From NCBI GenBank assembly GCA_050303815.1, contig JBNLCM010000115.1, positions 1-64,000 on the forward strand: a stretch of DNA of 64,000 nucleotides, written 5' to 3'. Of the stretch, positions 32,413 through 40,902 are shown one piece after another (the stretch's first letter is position 1; each line of letters starts with the position of its first letter). The DNA is from Cognatazoarcus sp050303815. Lineage in GTDB: Bacteria; Pseudomonadota; Gammaproteobacteria; Burkholderiales; Rhodocyclaceae. Below the pieces are notes generated by a model. It made no database searches, was not told where the DNA came from, and saw only the letters and a list, made by a program, of their open reading frames with translations. A program made the position numbers and the translations under genes.

Positions 32413-34038
32413 TCATGCACTGCGCAGGCCCGTCAGACGCGTGAGCGCGATGGCCACCAGCGGCAGCACCAGCCCGATGATCGTCACGACGACGAGGAGG
32501 ACGCCGAGCTGGCTGTAGTCTGCCGGCGTCACGATGGCGCCTGTCTGCGGATCGCTGACCTGCCGACTCACCACGAAGACCTGGTTCAAGTACTTGGTGC
32601 CCAGTTGCGAGGCGGAGAGGGCAAGGTTGGTGAAGGAGGCCATGACTGCAAAGAAGGTCGCCTTGAGGTGGGCCGGCGCGGAGTTGGCGATCCAGGCCAG
32701 CATTGGCACCATCGCGATCTGGCCAAGCGGCGACTCGAGGGCGGTGTCCACCAGTGCAATGAAGCGCGCGTCGACGACGCCGCCGGTGAGCGAGGCGGTC
32801 CACTGGTGGAGCCCGTAGAACATACCGACGATCGGCAAGGCCAGGGTCGTCCCCACGATCGTCAGGAAGACGACGATCCAGGCAATCGACCGTTCGGCCA
32901 TCATGCGCCGGAACAGAAAGAGGCCGGCCAGGGTCAGGGTGGCGCCGATCAGCGACAGCTTGGCCAGGAAGCTCTGGTCGAAGCCGAGTTCATCGATCAT
33001 CCACCAGGTCGAGCCGGCGCCGGGCCCGGGCAGGGCGCGGAACACGAAGATCACGATCGCGGTGCCGAGGAGGGTGTTGCGAGCCGGCGCATCGAGTTCC
33101 CGCAGCAGGCGCGTCATTAGGAAGGCGATGACGGCGAAGCTGCCGACGAAGATGATCTCCTGTCCATGGTCGATGCCCGACAGGCCCACGCTCACGGTGA
33201 TCACCACGAAGACCAGGCTGCCGCCCAGGATCCACCAGTTGGGCCGGGCGAGCGTGTCGCCGGCCGGGTGGTCGAAGGCGTTCAGGGTCGCCCCGTCGGC
33301 GCCGGCGCGCACCAACTGCCGGCGCTTGCTCCGGTGCAGCCATGCGGCCCAGACCACGCCCGCGACCGAGAGCGCTGGAATCACCAGGGCCATCTGGTAG
33401 ATATCGACATAGATCGCGACCTTGTCGGCCTGGGGCAGCGCTTCGGTTCCGGAAAACATCACCACGTTCACCAGCGAGACGAGGACGCTCCCCCCGATGA
33501 TGGCCACCCGGCCCAGGGTCTGCATCGTGGTATTCATGAGCCGGCGCGTCTCGTCCGGTACGGGACTGCCGTCAGGTTCGAAGCGCGGCACCGCCTCCAC
33601 CGTCATCGCGTCGGCGACGGCGTCCTGCATCACGTAGCCGACGGGGGAGAGCAGCGCGGCCAGGACGAACCAGTGTTCGGCGCTCATGATGGCGCGCATG
33701 TCGTCGGGTGATCCGATCAGGCCGATCATGATGAGAATGCTGGCCGCGATCAGGCTGGCGCCCAGGTAGACGAGTCCGGCCTTCCAGCGCCAGAGCAGGT
33801 CCACCAGGTGGCCGATGGGCATTTTCAGCGCCCACGGGATGCCCGCCCAGAAGCCGAGTGCCGCCAGGAAGGCGGCCGAGAGGCCCAAGTATTCCTTGAC
33901 GAAAAAGGTGCCTACCAGGCCGGTCAGGCCCGATACGCCGGCTGCCATGTAGACCATCAGCGGCGGCAGGTAGGACAGCCGCATCTCGCGACCGAGTTCC
34001 AGGAAGTTGCGGTCGAACCAGTGATAGAGGCGTTGCAT
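32413..34038 (-). CDS. Major facilitator superfamily transporter, BT1 (folate-biopterin)-like
   Basis: Polytopic membrane protein of about 541 aa with twelve or more helices. The layout VSGLTGLVGTFFVKEYLGLSAA, then GIPWALKMPIGHLVDLLWRWKAGLVYLG, and the loop VMQDAVADAMTVEAV match the BT1/folate-biopterin transporter group of the MFS, known from kinetoplastids, plants and some bacteria. Substrate in bacteria is unknown. A Met 18 codons upstream (34092) would overlap lrgB; 34038 is preferred, 14 bp after the lrgB stop, suggesting an lrgA-lrgB-transporter operon. Confidence 0.78.
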   Translation of the reverse strand: MQRLYHWFDRNFLELGREMRLSYLPPLMVYMAAGVSGLTGLVGTFFVKEYLGLSAAFLAALGFWAGIPWALKMPIGHLVDLLWRWKAGLVYLGASLIAASILIMIGLIGSPDDMRAIMSAEHWFVLAALLSPVGYVMQDAVADAMTVEAVPRFEPDGSPVPDETRRLMNTTMQTLGRVAIIGGSVLVSLVNVVMFSGTEALPQADKVAIYVDIYQMALVIPALSVAGVVWAAWLHRSKRRQLVRAGADGATLNAFDHPAGDTLARPNWWILGGSLVFVVITVSVGLSGIDHGQEIIFVGSFAVIAFLMTRLLRELDAPARNTLLGTAIVIFVFRALPGPGAGSTWWMIDELGFDQSFLAKLSLIGATLTLAGLFLFRRMMAERSIAWIVVFLTIVGTTLALPIVGMFYGLHQWTASLTGGVVDARFIALVDTALESPLGQIAMVPMLAWIANSAPAHLKATFFAVMASFTNLALSASQLGTKYLNQVFVVSRQVSDPQTGAIVTPADYSQLGVLLVVVTIIGLVLPLVAIALTRLTGLRSA

Positions 34039-34052
34039 CAGTGGCGGGCGAG

Positions 34053-34787
34053 TCAGGGGTTGAACAGGGATTCGATCCACGGCAGCAGCCACGGCAACGA
34101 CACGGCGGTAAACAGGCCGTTGAGCCCCATCGCCAGCGCCGCGAAGGCGCCGGCCTGCTCGCTGACCTGGAAGGCGCGCGCCGTGCCGATGCCGTGCGAT
34201 GCGAGGCCAATGGCGAAGCCGCGAATGGCGTGGTCCTCGATGCGGATCAAACGATAGACATAGCGCGCGCCGACCGCACCGAGGATGCCGGTGGCGATGA
34301 CGAGCACCGCGGTAAGAGAGGGCAGGCCGCCCAATTGTTCCGCGACACCCATCGCGATCGGGGTGGTCACGCTCTTGGGGGCCAGCGACATCAGGAGTTC
34401 ATGGCTGGCGCCGAAGAGGGCGCCGATGGCGACCGCCGACAGCGCCGCGGCCAGAGAGCCACACGCCAGCGCGAGGGTAAGCGGGCCGGCCATTCGGCGC
34501 AGCCTGCCGAGCTGGGCATACAGCGGAATGGCCAGTGCAACGGTGGCCGGCCCGAGGAGGAAGTGGACGAACTGAGCGCCCTCGAAGTAGACCGGATAGG
34601 GCGTGTCGGTGGCCAGCAGGATGGCCACCAGCATCAGCACGGCGAGCAGCACGGGGTTGGCCACGGGGTGCATCCCGCACCGCTGGTGGATCGCGAAGGC
34701 GGCCTGGTAGCAGACCAGGGTCAACGTCAGCCCGAGCAGGGGCGTCGCGGCCAGATAGACCCAGATGTCGGAGACCGAGGCGTTCAC
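34053..34787 (-). CDS. lrgB: LrgB/CidB family membrane protein
   Basis: Membrane protein of 244 aa with about seven helices. The conserved core SLAPKSVTTPIAMGVAEQLGGLPSLTAVLVIATGILGAV and the ASHGIGTARAF block are diagnostic. LrgB works with LrgA; roles proposed are murein hydrolase control, and transport of pyruvate or glycolate in other organisms. The start is GTG at 34787, inside the lrgA stop (GTGA overlap). Confidence 0.92.
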   Translation of the reverse strand: MNASVSDIWVYLAATPLLGLTLTLVCYQAAFAIHQRCGMHPVANPVLLAVLMLVAILLATDTPYPVYFEGAQFVHFLLGPATVALAIPLYAQLGRLRRMAGPLTLALACGSLAAALSAVAIGALFGASHELLMSLAPKSVTTPIAMGVAEQLGGLPSLTAVLVIATGILGAVGARYVYRLIRIEDHAIRGFAIGLASHGIGTARAFQVSEQAGAFAALAMGLNGLFTAVSLPWLLPWIESLFNP

Positions 34788-35140
34788 GACGAGGGCTCTC
34801 CACGGCCCGGCTTTACCAGCCATTTCAGTACCAGGGCTGTCACGGCGATGCCGATGCCCGTACTCAGCACCAGCGCAAGCGTGAGCGGGAGCCATTCCTC
34901 CGCGAGGCGGTGGACGTGGAGCAGCACGCCGGTTCCCGCGGGAACGAAGAGCAGGGACAGATGCTGCAGCAGGGATCCCGCCGTGTCGCGCATGGTGTCG
35001 TCCGGACCGCCACGCAGGCCGAGGGCTGCAAGCAGCAGGCCCAGGCCGATCACCGGCCCCGGCACCGGCAGGCCGAAGAGTCTGGCGATCACTTCGCCAG
35101 CGAGTTGGAACAGCAGCAGCAGGGTCAGGGCCTTCAGCAT
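34784..35140 (-). CDS. lrgA: LrgA/CidA family holin-like protein
   Basis: Small membrane protein of 118 aa with four hydrophobic helices and the family N-terminus LLLLFQLAGEVIARLFGLPVPGPVIGLGLLL. Translationally coupled to lrgB by a 4-bp overlap. ATG at 35140 is preferred over the one at 35149 because AGGA then lies 9 bp upstream. Confidence 0.9.
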   Translation of the reverse strand: MLKALTLLLLFQLAGEVIARLFGLPVPGPVIGLGLLLAALGLRGGPDDTMRDTAGSLLQHLSLLFVPAGTGVLLHVHRLAEEWLPLTLALVLSTGIGIAVTALVLKWLVKPGRGEPSS

Positions 35141-35185
35141 GGCGCCCATCCTAGCAAGCTTCGATGCCCGCGGTGGGCCAGCAGG

Positions 35186-36124
35186 TCAGGTCAGCAGGAC
35201 GTGTCCCAGGGAACGGGTCAGGATGCCGGCTGCCGCGCCGAGCGCGGCCGGCTTCCAGACCGCGGCGACGCGCTTGCTGGCCGAGATCAGGATCGCCACG
35301 CCCGGAATGTCGAGCGGATGAAGAAGGAATCCGGCCGAGGCGTTCATCGAGCGGATGGTCGCGTCGCCTCCCTTCAGCATGTCGTCGAACACGCCCATCA
35401 TCGCGGTCCCGCCGCCGATGAACTTGGTCAGCGTGGGCAGGATCAGGGCGGGGTCCACGGACATCGCGGTCAGGATCGGGGACAGCAGCAAGGTCAGGGC
35501 GTCGATCGCGCCGCTGGCGCGAAGCGCCGCGACTGCGACAAGGGCCAGCACCAGCATCGGAATGGCGCTGATCGTGATCTTGAAGGATTCGGCGCCCGCG
35601 CGATTGATGACGTCGAGCACGCCCTTGGCGTCGTCGGCCACCGGGTGGCGGAGTGTCTCGTCTACGGTGTCTTCGCGCTCCGAAAGGTGACGGCCGACGC
35701 CGTGGTAGGTCACCGCCGCGGCCACCAGGCCGCCGGCCAGAGAGAGCCACAGGGTCGGGCCGAAGGCGAGTCCGAGGGCGGTCATCGGGAACAGCACGTT
35801 GGCCTGTGCCATTGCCATCACCATCGCCAGCGTCGCGGCAATGTGGCGGTCCGAGGCGCCGCGACTGGACATCATGGAGAGCGTCGCGATGGGCCCGGCG
35901 AAGCTGACGAAGCTGATCTGGAGGGCGGCGAAGACCCCCAGGCCGGTGAGGCCGATGGGGCGCAGCAGGGGCGCCAGCCGCGCCACCAGCCAGTCGATCA
36001 CGCCACGCGCCTCGAGCAGACGCATGAGCGACAGCATGACCACCATCACGGGCAGGAGGACGAAGAGCGCCAGTTCGACCGCGGAGCGGCCGGCGCGCAG
36101 GATCACGTCGATCAGGATGTCCAT
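35186..36124 (-). CDS. Nucleoside-recognition (gate) domain membrane protein
   Basis: Integral membrane protein of 312 aa with two copies of the gate fold found in SpmA/SpmB and nucleoside transporters: the first around residues 15-150 (FAALQISFVSFAGPIATLSMM) and the second around 175-300 (LPTLTKFIGGGTAMMGVFDDM). Related bacterial proteins are of uncertain function. It is 45 bp upstream of lrgA on the same strand. Confidence 0.8.
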   Translation of the reverse strand: MDILIDVILRAGRSAVELALFVLLPVMVVMLSLMRLLEARGVIDWLVARLAPLLRPIGLTGLGVFAALQISFVSFAGPIATLSMMSSRGASDRHIAATLAMVMAMAQANVLFPMTALGLAFGPTLWLSLAGGLVAAAVTYHGVGRHLSEREDTVDETLRHPVADDAKGVLDVINRAGAESFKITISAIPMLVLALVAVAALRASGAIDALTLLLSPILTAMSVDPALILPTLTKFIGGGTAMMGVFDDMLKGGDATIRSMNASAGFLLHPLDIPGVAILISASKRVAAVWKPAALGAAAGILTRSLGHVLLT

Positions 36125-36184
36125 GGTCGGGTTCCGCGACGGCCGGCCGGTCGCGGTCGGGCCGGGCCGTGCCTTCGCGCCGGG

Positions 36185-37540
36185 TCAGTCCTTGGCGTCG
36201 GTGTCCTTGGGCTTGGCCGGCGTCTTGCGGGTTCGCCGCGGCCGCGGTTTCGCTTCGCTGGCGGCCTTGCCCTCCGCAACCGGCGGCTCGGCGCCATCGG
36301 CAGGCTTGGCACTGGCGGCTGCCCGTGGCTTGCGCGGGCGCTTCGGCTTTTCCTCGACCGCGTTTGTCGAGGGCGCCTCGGACGGCAGTTGGGCCTTCGA
36401 TTCCTCCGCCCCGGCGGTGCGTTTGGCGCTTGTCCGCCGGCTGCGCGGGCTCTTTGGCTTCTGGGGCGCTTCATTCGAGCCTGGCGGGGCGGCGGAAGGG
36501 GCATCCGCAGGGGGGGTGGGGGCTGCGGGCACGGGGCGTTCCATGATCTCCGGCGGCGGCGCGTCGGCCGCCAGCGGGGTATCGGCATCGGACGCCACGG
36601 GGGCTTCGGCGGTTCGTCCGCGACCGCGACGATTGCCTCGCCGACCACCGCCGCCAGCGCGTCCATCGTCGGCATGTGCCGGGGTGTCCCGGCCACGATC
36701 GTCGTCGCCGTCGGCGGACGTCTCGCCACCCGTCGCGCTCGAAATGGTTCGCTGCACGAAGGTATTCGAGCGCTCGTCGCGCGCGACGTCGAGAAGGCCC
36801 CGGTTCTGGGCTTCCTCCAGCAGGTTGCCGAAGGCGCGGAAACCGAAATATGACTCGTTGAAATCCGGCTTGCGCCGTTTGATGGCCTCTTTCAGCACCG
36901 AAGCCCAGATCTTTCCGGTGTCGCCCCGCTCGGTGGTCAGCGCTTCGAGTGTTTCCACAGCCAGCTCGATGGCCTTGGTGCGGCGCGTCTCGAGTTCCTC
37001 GGGCTGGAGCTTCTGCGGGTTGTGGCTGTCGCGCGAATCGCGACGTGCCGCCTTGCGCTGGTTCTCGCGTACGAGGTCGTCGTAGAAGATGAATTCGTCG
37101 CAGTTGGCGATCAGCAGGTCGGAGGTCGACTGCTTGACGCCGACGCCGATCACCTGCTTCGCGTTCTCACGGAGCTTGGAGACCAGGGGCGAGAAATCCG
37201 AATCACCGCTGACGATCACGAAGGTGTTCACGTGAGATTTGGTGTAGCAGAGGTCCAGTGCGTCGACGACCAGGCGAATGTCCGCCGAATTCTTGCCGGA
37301 CTGGCGCACGTGGGGAATCTCGATCAGCTCGAAGTTGGCCTCGTGCATGGTCGCCTTGAAGCCCTTGTAGCGCTCCCAGTCGCAGTAGGCCTTCTTGACG
37401 ACGATGCTGCCTTTCAGCAGCAGGCGTTCCAGTACCGGCTTGATATCGAACTTTTCGTATTTTGCGTCGCGAACGCCGAGTGCAACGTTCTCGAAGTCGC
37501 AGAACACGGCCATGCTGATCGCGTCGGATTGCGTGCCCAT
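36185..37540 (-). CDS. NYN-domain (LabA/PIN-like) protein with OST-HTH/LOTUS domain and basic tail
   Basis: Protein of 451 aa. The NYN nuclease-like domain spans about residues 8-155 (MAVFCDFENVALG, SADIRLVVDALDL, FVIVSGDSDFSPLVSKLRE), with the conserved acidic residues in place. An OST-HTH/LOTUS-type domain follows at about 180-260 (GKIWASVLKEAIKRRKPDFNESYFGFRAFGNLLEEA). The last about 185 residues are a low-complexity tail rich in Ala, Pro, Lys and Arg. The combination suggests an RNA-binding ribonuclease; target unknown. GGAG precedes the Met at 37540. Confidence 0.85.
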   Translation of the reverse strand: MGTQSDAISMAVFCDFENVALGVRDAKYEKFDIKPVLERLLLKGSIVVKKAYCDWERYKGFKATMHEANFELIEIPHVRQSGKNSADIRLVVDALDLCYTKSHVNTFVIVSGDSDFSPLVSKLRENAKQVIGVGVKQSTSDLLIANCDEFIFYDDLVRENQRKAARRDSRDSHNPQKLQPEELETRRTKAIELAVETLEALTTERGDTGKIWASVLKEAIKRRKPDFNESYFGFRAFGNLLEEAQNRGLLDVARDERSNTFVQRTISSATGGETSADGDDDRGRDTPAHADDGRAGGGGRRGNRRGRGRTAEAPVASDADTPLAADAPPPEIMERPVPAAPTPPADAPSAAPPGSNEAPQKPKSPRSRRTSAKRTAGAEESKAQLPSEAPSTNAVEEKPKRPRKPRAAASAKPADGAEPPVAEGKAASEAKPRPRRTRKTPAKPKDTDAKD

Positions 37541-37686
37541 AGGGGGTCTCCGTGGCAGGGCGGGGCGCATTGACCCCATGATGCTCGCCACTGTGACCAT
37601 GCGCGCGTGTCAGCGCAAGTGTGATGCGAGGATGTGTAACCGCACCGGGCGGCCCGTCGTGTGCCGGGCCGGGCGGCGAAAGGTGC

Positions 37687-37941
37687 TCAGGCGCGTCGGC
37701 GGGCCGGTCCGGGCGTGCGGCCTTCGATGTGGCGGAAGGTGATGCGGGCCTTGGTCAGGTCGTACGGCGAGAGTTCGAGCGTAACGCGGTCGCCGGCGAG
37801 AATCCGGATGCGGAACTTGCGCATCTTGCCTGCCGTGTAGGCGACGAGGTTGTGACCGTTGTCGAGGGTAACGCGGAAGCGTGCGTCGGGCAGAACTTCG
37901 TCGACGACGCCATTCATTTCAATCAGGTCTTCCTTAGCCAA
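37687..37941 (-). CDS. infA: Translation initiation factor IF-1, TTG start
   Basis: IF-1 of 84 aa, S1/OB-fold, binding the ribosomal A site during initiation. Sequence LAKEDLIEMNGVVDEV, NGHNLVAYTAGKMRKF and DRVTLELSPYDLTKARITFR is canonical. The first codon is TTG at 37941, with GGAG 8 bp upstream; no ATG fits. The C-terminus carries a dozen extra residues (GRTPGPARRRA) beyond the usual 72-aa form. It stands alone rather than in a ribosomal protein operon, so it may be a second IF-1, as seen in several betaproteobacteria. Confidence 0.92.
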   Translation of the reverse strand: MAKEDLIEMNGVVDEVLPDARFRVTLDNGHNLVAYTAGKMRKFRIRILAGDRVTLELSPYDLTKARITFRHIEGRTPGPARRRA

Positions 37942-38473
37942 TAGTCCGTCTCCATTGCGTTGGCGCGGCCTCGCCGCGCATTGCCCCGGATGGGGCGGTT
38001 TCCGGCACGAGGCCGGGCAATGCGATCCGGATACGTGCGCCGCCTGGTTTCCGGGGGTGCCCGTTGGGGCAATGAACCGGCACCGTGAGGCGGGCAGTGC
38101 GCGCGGGAGTCCTGAAACTCCGATCCCTGCCGGGAGTGTCCGGTGGGGACTCGGTCGCGGAACGTCTAGATCCGGGGCCGCGGGCGGCCGGGGAAGAGAG
38201 CGCAGCGCTTGACGAGGCGGGCAGCAAGCTGACGCGGTTGGCGAAGCCGGCGTTGAATGCACTCTCGCCGGCTCGTGGATCGCAGCCCGATAAAATGCCT
38301 GATTTTTCGCGTAATTGCAAGGCTCGGTCGAGCCTGTGCGGGGGACTTGTCACAAGACTGGCGCACCCATGGCACATCGGACTGCGAAGGGGTGTATGGT
38401 ATTTCCATGCCCTTCCGGGCGTGGCGGGGCGAGCTTCCCCGTCCGCTGGTCGGGGGCGTCTGGGGGAGAAAGC
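37942..38473. other. Intergenic region between infA and the dksA-like gene, no gene found
   Basis: About 530 bp between divergent genes. Overlapping open frames here show no recognisable family and no consistent ribosome sites. An A/T-richer patch at about 38285-38325 breaks the GC-rich context and may hold promoter elements of the dksA-like gene. No tRNA-like cloverleaf seen. Confidence 0.5.
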
Positions 38474-38908
38474 ATGAACGCGAATAACAACACGGCTGGG
38501 CGCCTTCTCTCGGAAGAAGAGCTGCTGGCCGCACCCGAATCCGATTACATGAATGCCGAGCAACTGGCGTTCTTCCGCGCGCGCCTGTGTGCGGAGCGGG
38601 ACACCCTGCTGAATGCAGCGCGCGAGACAACGCGGCACTTGCAGGAGTTCGAGACGACGCCGGACCCGTCCGACCGCGCCACGCTGGAAGAGGATCACAC
38701 GCTCGAACTCCGGGTGCGCGACCGCGAACGCAAGATGCTCCACAAGATCGACGAGGCGATCGAGCGCATCGACAACGGCAGCTTCGGCTGGTGCGAGGAG
38801 ACCGGAGAGCCGATCGGCCTGCCTCGCCTGCTGGCACGACCGACGGCCATCTTCTCGATCGAAGCCCAGGAGCGCCACGAAAGCCTCGAGCGCCGAATGG
38901 GGGGCTGA
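38474..38908 (+). CDS. dksA: DksA/TraR family protein, single-cysteine type
   Basis: RNA-polymerase secondary-channel factor of 144 aa that acts with ppGpp. A coiled coil (about residues 30-105, with DPSDRATLEEDHTLELRVRDRERKML, containing the D-x-x-D/A tip) leads to a globular end WCEETGEPIGLPRLLARPTA. The four zinc cysteines of E. coli DksA read C-x2-T ... S-x2-A here, so zinc cannot be bound in the usual way; this arrangement is known from alpha- and betaproteobacterial DksA proteins. GGGGGAG precedes the ATG. Confidence 0.9.
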   Translation: MNANNNTAGRLLSEEELLAAPESDYMNAEQLAFFRARLCAERDTLLNAARETTRHLQEFETTPDPSDRATLEEDHTLELRVRDRERKMLHKIDEAIERIDNGSFGWCEETGEPIGLPRLLARPTAIFSIEAQERHESLERRMGG

Positions 38909-38955
38909 AGGGCGTCTTGGGCCCGCCGCCTGTCCGCAGGCCCGCCTTGAGGCGA

Positions 38956-40902
38956 TCAGGCCTCCGCCCCCCGTCTTTCCGGCGCGATCATCGGCAGATG
39001 CAGCGTGAAGCAGGTGCCGTTGCCGGGCTGGCTGGTGACCGCGATGCGGCCTCCGAGCACGTTCGTGACGGCGTTGTGGACGATGTGGAGCCCGAGCCCC
39101 GTACCGCCATGGCCCTGCCGGGTCGTATAGAACGGGTCGAAGATCCGCGAGATCACCGCCGGCTCGATGCCGGCGCCGTCGTCGGCGACCTCGACCTCCA
39201 GTTTCAGGCCGTGGACGCGGCGAGCCGAGATCCGGATCGTGCCGGCCCGATGCCCGTCATCGAAAGCATGGATCGTGGCATTCATGACCAGATTGGTCAG
39301 CACCTGGCCGAGCGGGCCGGGGAAGCTGTCCATCCGCAAGCTGTCGGGCACCTGGCTGACGACCTCGACTTCGGTCCGCTTCAGGCTGGGCTGAAGCGTC
39401 AGCAGGATCTCGTCCAGCACCTCGTCGAGGGTGAATTCCCTGCGCTGGGTGCTCGTCTGGTCGACGGCGACCTGCTTGAAGCTGGCGACGAGGTCGGCAG
39501 CCCGATTGAGGTTGCGGGTGATGATTCCGACTGCGCCCTCCACGTCTTCGACATAGTGGCGCAGGTCCGTTCGGGTCAGGCCGGCCTGGGACTTGACCGA
39601 AAAGTCTTCACTGACCTCGCACAGGGTCGTGGCGGCCATCAGACCGTTGCCGATCGGCGTATTCAGTTCGTGGGCAATGCCAGCGACGAGGCCACCCAGG
39701 GCAGCGAGCTTCTCCGACTGCACCAGGCTGGCCTGTGTATGTCGCAGCCGCTCCGCGGCGGCGCTCAGGCGCTGGTTGGCTTCGGACAGCTCGGCCGTGC
39801 GGTCCGAGACCCGGGCTTCCAGCTTCTCGTTCAGGTCATGGAGCTCACTCTGCCGTGCCTGGAGGGCGCGCCCCGTGAAGGCCATGCCCTCGGCCAGGGC
39901 GACGTACTCCGCGATGGCGCTTGTGGGCCAGTCGGTGGGGATCTTGCCGGCTGCCAGCAGGCTGACCCGCGCGGTAATGTCCTGGACCGGGCGGGCCATG
40001 TGGCGTGCCCAGAGCGGCGCCAGCAACAGGGCCATCAGGAGGGCGCTGCCCAAGCCCCAGGCCACGGTTTCCAGCAGGGCGCGAAAGCCGGGATGCTTGA
40101 TTCCGGCGGGTGCCCTGGCGACGAAGGTCCAGCCCAGTTCCTCCGAGTGCCGCGTGCCCACGTAGTAGTCGTGCCCCCCCATCTCCACCTTCATCGGCCC
40201 GGCGTCCGCCGGGCGCGTGGCCGCCGCCAATGGCAGGTCGTGCCAGTTGGTGGGCGTCGGCAGATCGTCTTCCCTGGCGGTGTCCGCGATCACTTCGCCG
40301 TGCCGGTCGATCACCATCGTGTCGACCTCGGCGCCGCCGGTCATGCTGCGCAGGGTCGCGAGGACCGTCTCGAGGGAGAGTTCGCCGACCAGCAGGTGAT
40401 CGCCGAAGGGCAGGGCGACACCGACGCCGACCTGGCCGGTAAAGGCACTCAGGAACTTGTCGCTCCAGTGAATTTCATGCGTCGTGAGGGCTTCCCGGAC
40501 GAGGGCGTTGTACGACTGGTCTGTGCCGATCAGGGCCTGGCCGAAGCGGGGGTCGGTTCCGTTGGTCCGCGCCGCCACGATGTAGCCGTCCCGGTCGAGC
40601 ATGTAGAAGGCGCTGAGGTCGTTGGAGATCACCGCGGCAAGGACGGGAGACGGGTCGACAGGGGGCTCGGCGAGCGCCGCACCGGCCACGACGAGCCGAG
40701 TCTCGATGGTGCGCAGGTAGTCCTCCACCCGTTCCGCGGAGGCGCCCGCCGAGCGGGTCAATGCACTGGCGGCATCGCGCGCCAGCTGGGGCTGGCGTAC
40801 CACGAGGAGGCCGGCCACCACGAGGCTGAAGGTGATCACCGTGCTGACGATCATCAGGACGGTCAGCGAGAAGCGCAGCGGCCAGGGGCGATGCAGACTC
40901 AT
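38956..40902 (-). CDS. Sensor histidine kinase with Cache-type periplasmic domain
   Basis: Membrane kinase of 648 aa. A transmembrane helix (about 10-35), a large periplasmic Cache-like sensor (about 40-290), a second helix (about 295-320) and a HAMP/coiled coil precede the HisKA domain (GIAHELNTPIG, His411) and HATPase motifs NLVMNATIHAF, DDGAGI and GGTGLGLHI. It overlaps the upstream lipoprotein gene by 4 bp, and the c-di-GMP response regulator is the first gene of the same operon; all three probably form one signalling chain. Confidence 0.9.
   Translation of the reverse strand: MSLHRPWPLRFSLTVLMIVSTVITFSLVVAGLLVVRQPQLARDAASALTRSAGASAERVEDYLRTIETRLVVAGAALAEPPVDPSPVLAAVISNDLSAFYMLDRDGYIVAARTNGTDPRFGQALIGTDQSYNALVREALTTHEIHWSDKFLSAFTGQVGVGVALPFGDHLLVGELSLETVLATLRSMTGGAEVDTMVIDRHGEVIADTAREDDLPTPTNWHDLPLAAATRPADAGPMKVEMGGHDYYVGTRHSEELGWTFVARAPAGIKHPGFRALLETVAWGLGSALLMALLLAPLWARHMARPVQDITARVSLLAAGKIPTDWPTSAIAEYVALAEGMAFTGRALQARQSELHDLNEKLEARVSDRTAELSEANQRLSAAAERLRHTQASLVQSEKLAALGGLVAGIAHELNTPIGNGLMAATTLCEVSEDFSVKSQAGLTRTDLRHYVEDVEGAVGIITRNLNRAADLVASFKQVAVDQTSTQRREFTLDEVLDEILLTLQPSLKRTEVEVVSQVPDSLRMDSFPGPLGQVLTNLVMNATIHAFDDGHRAGTIRISARRVHGLKLEVEVADDGAGIEPAVISRIFDPFYTTRQGHGGTGLGLHIVHNAVTNVLGGRIAVTSQPGNGTCFTLHLPMIAPERRGAEA

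Noticed and set aside
34535..36853. 772-codon open frame across lrgA and the gate-domain gene on the + strand
   Set aside because: Runs antisense through three recognisable genes; low-complexity composition.
38030..38470. Small genes in the infA-dksA gap
   Set aside because: Several overlapping frames, none with a domain, consistent ribosome site or continuity with neighbours.
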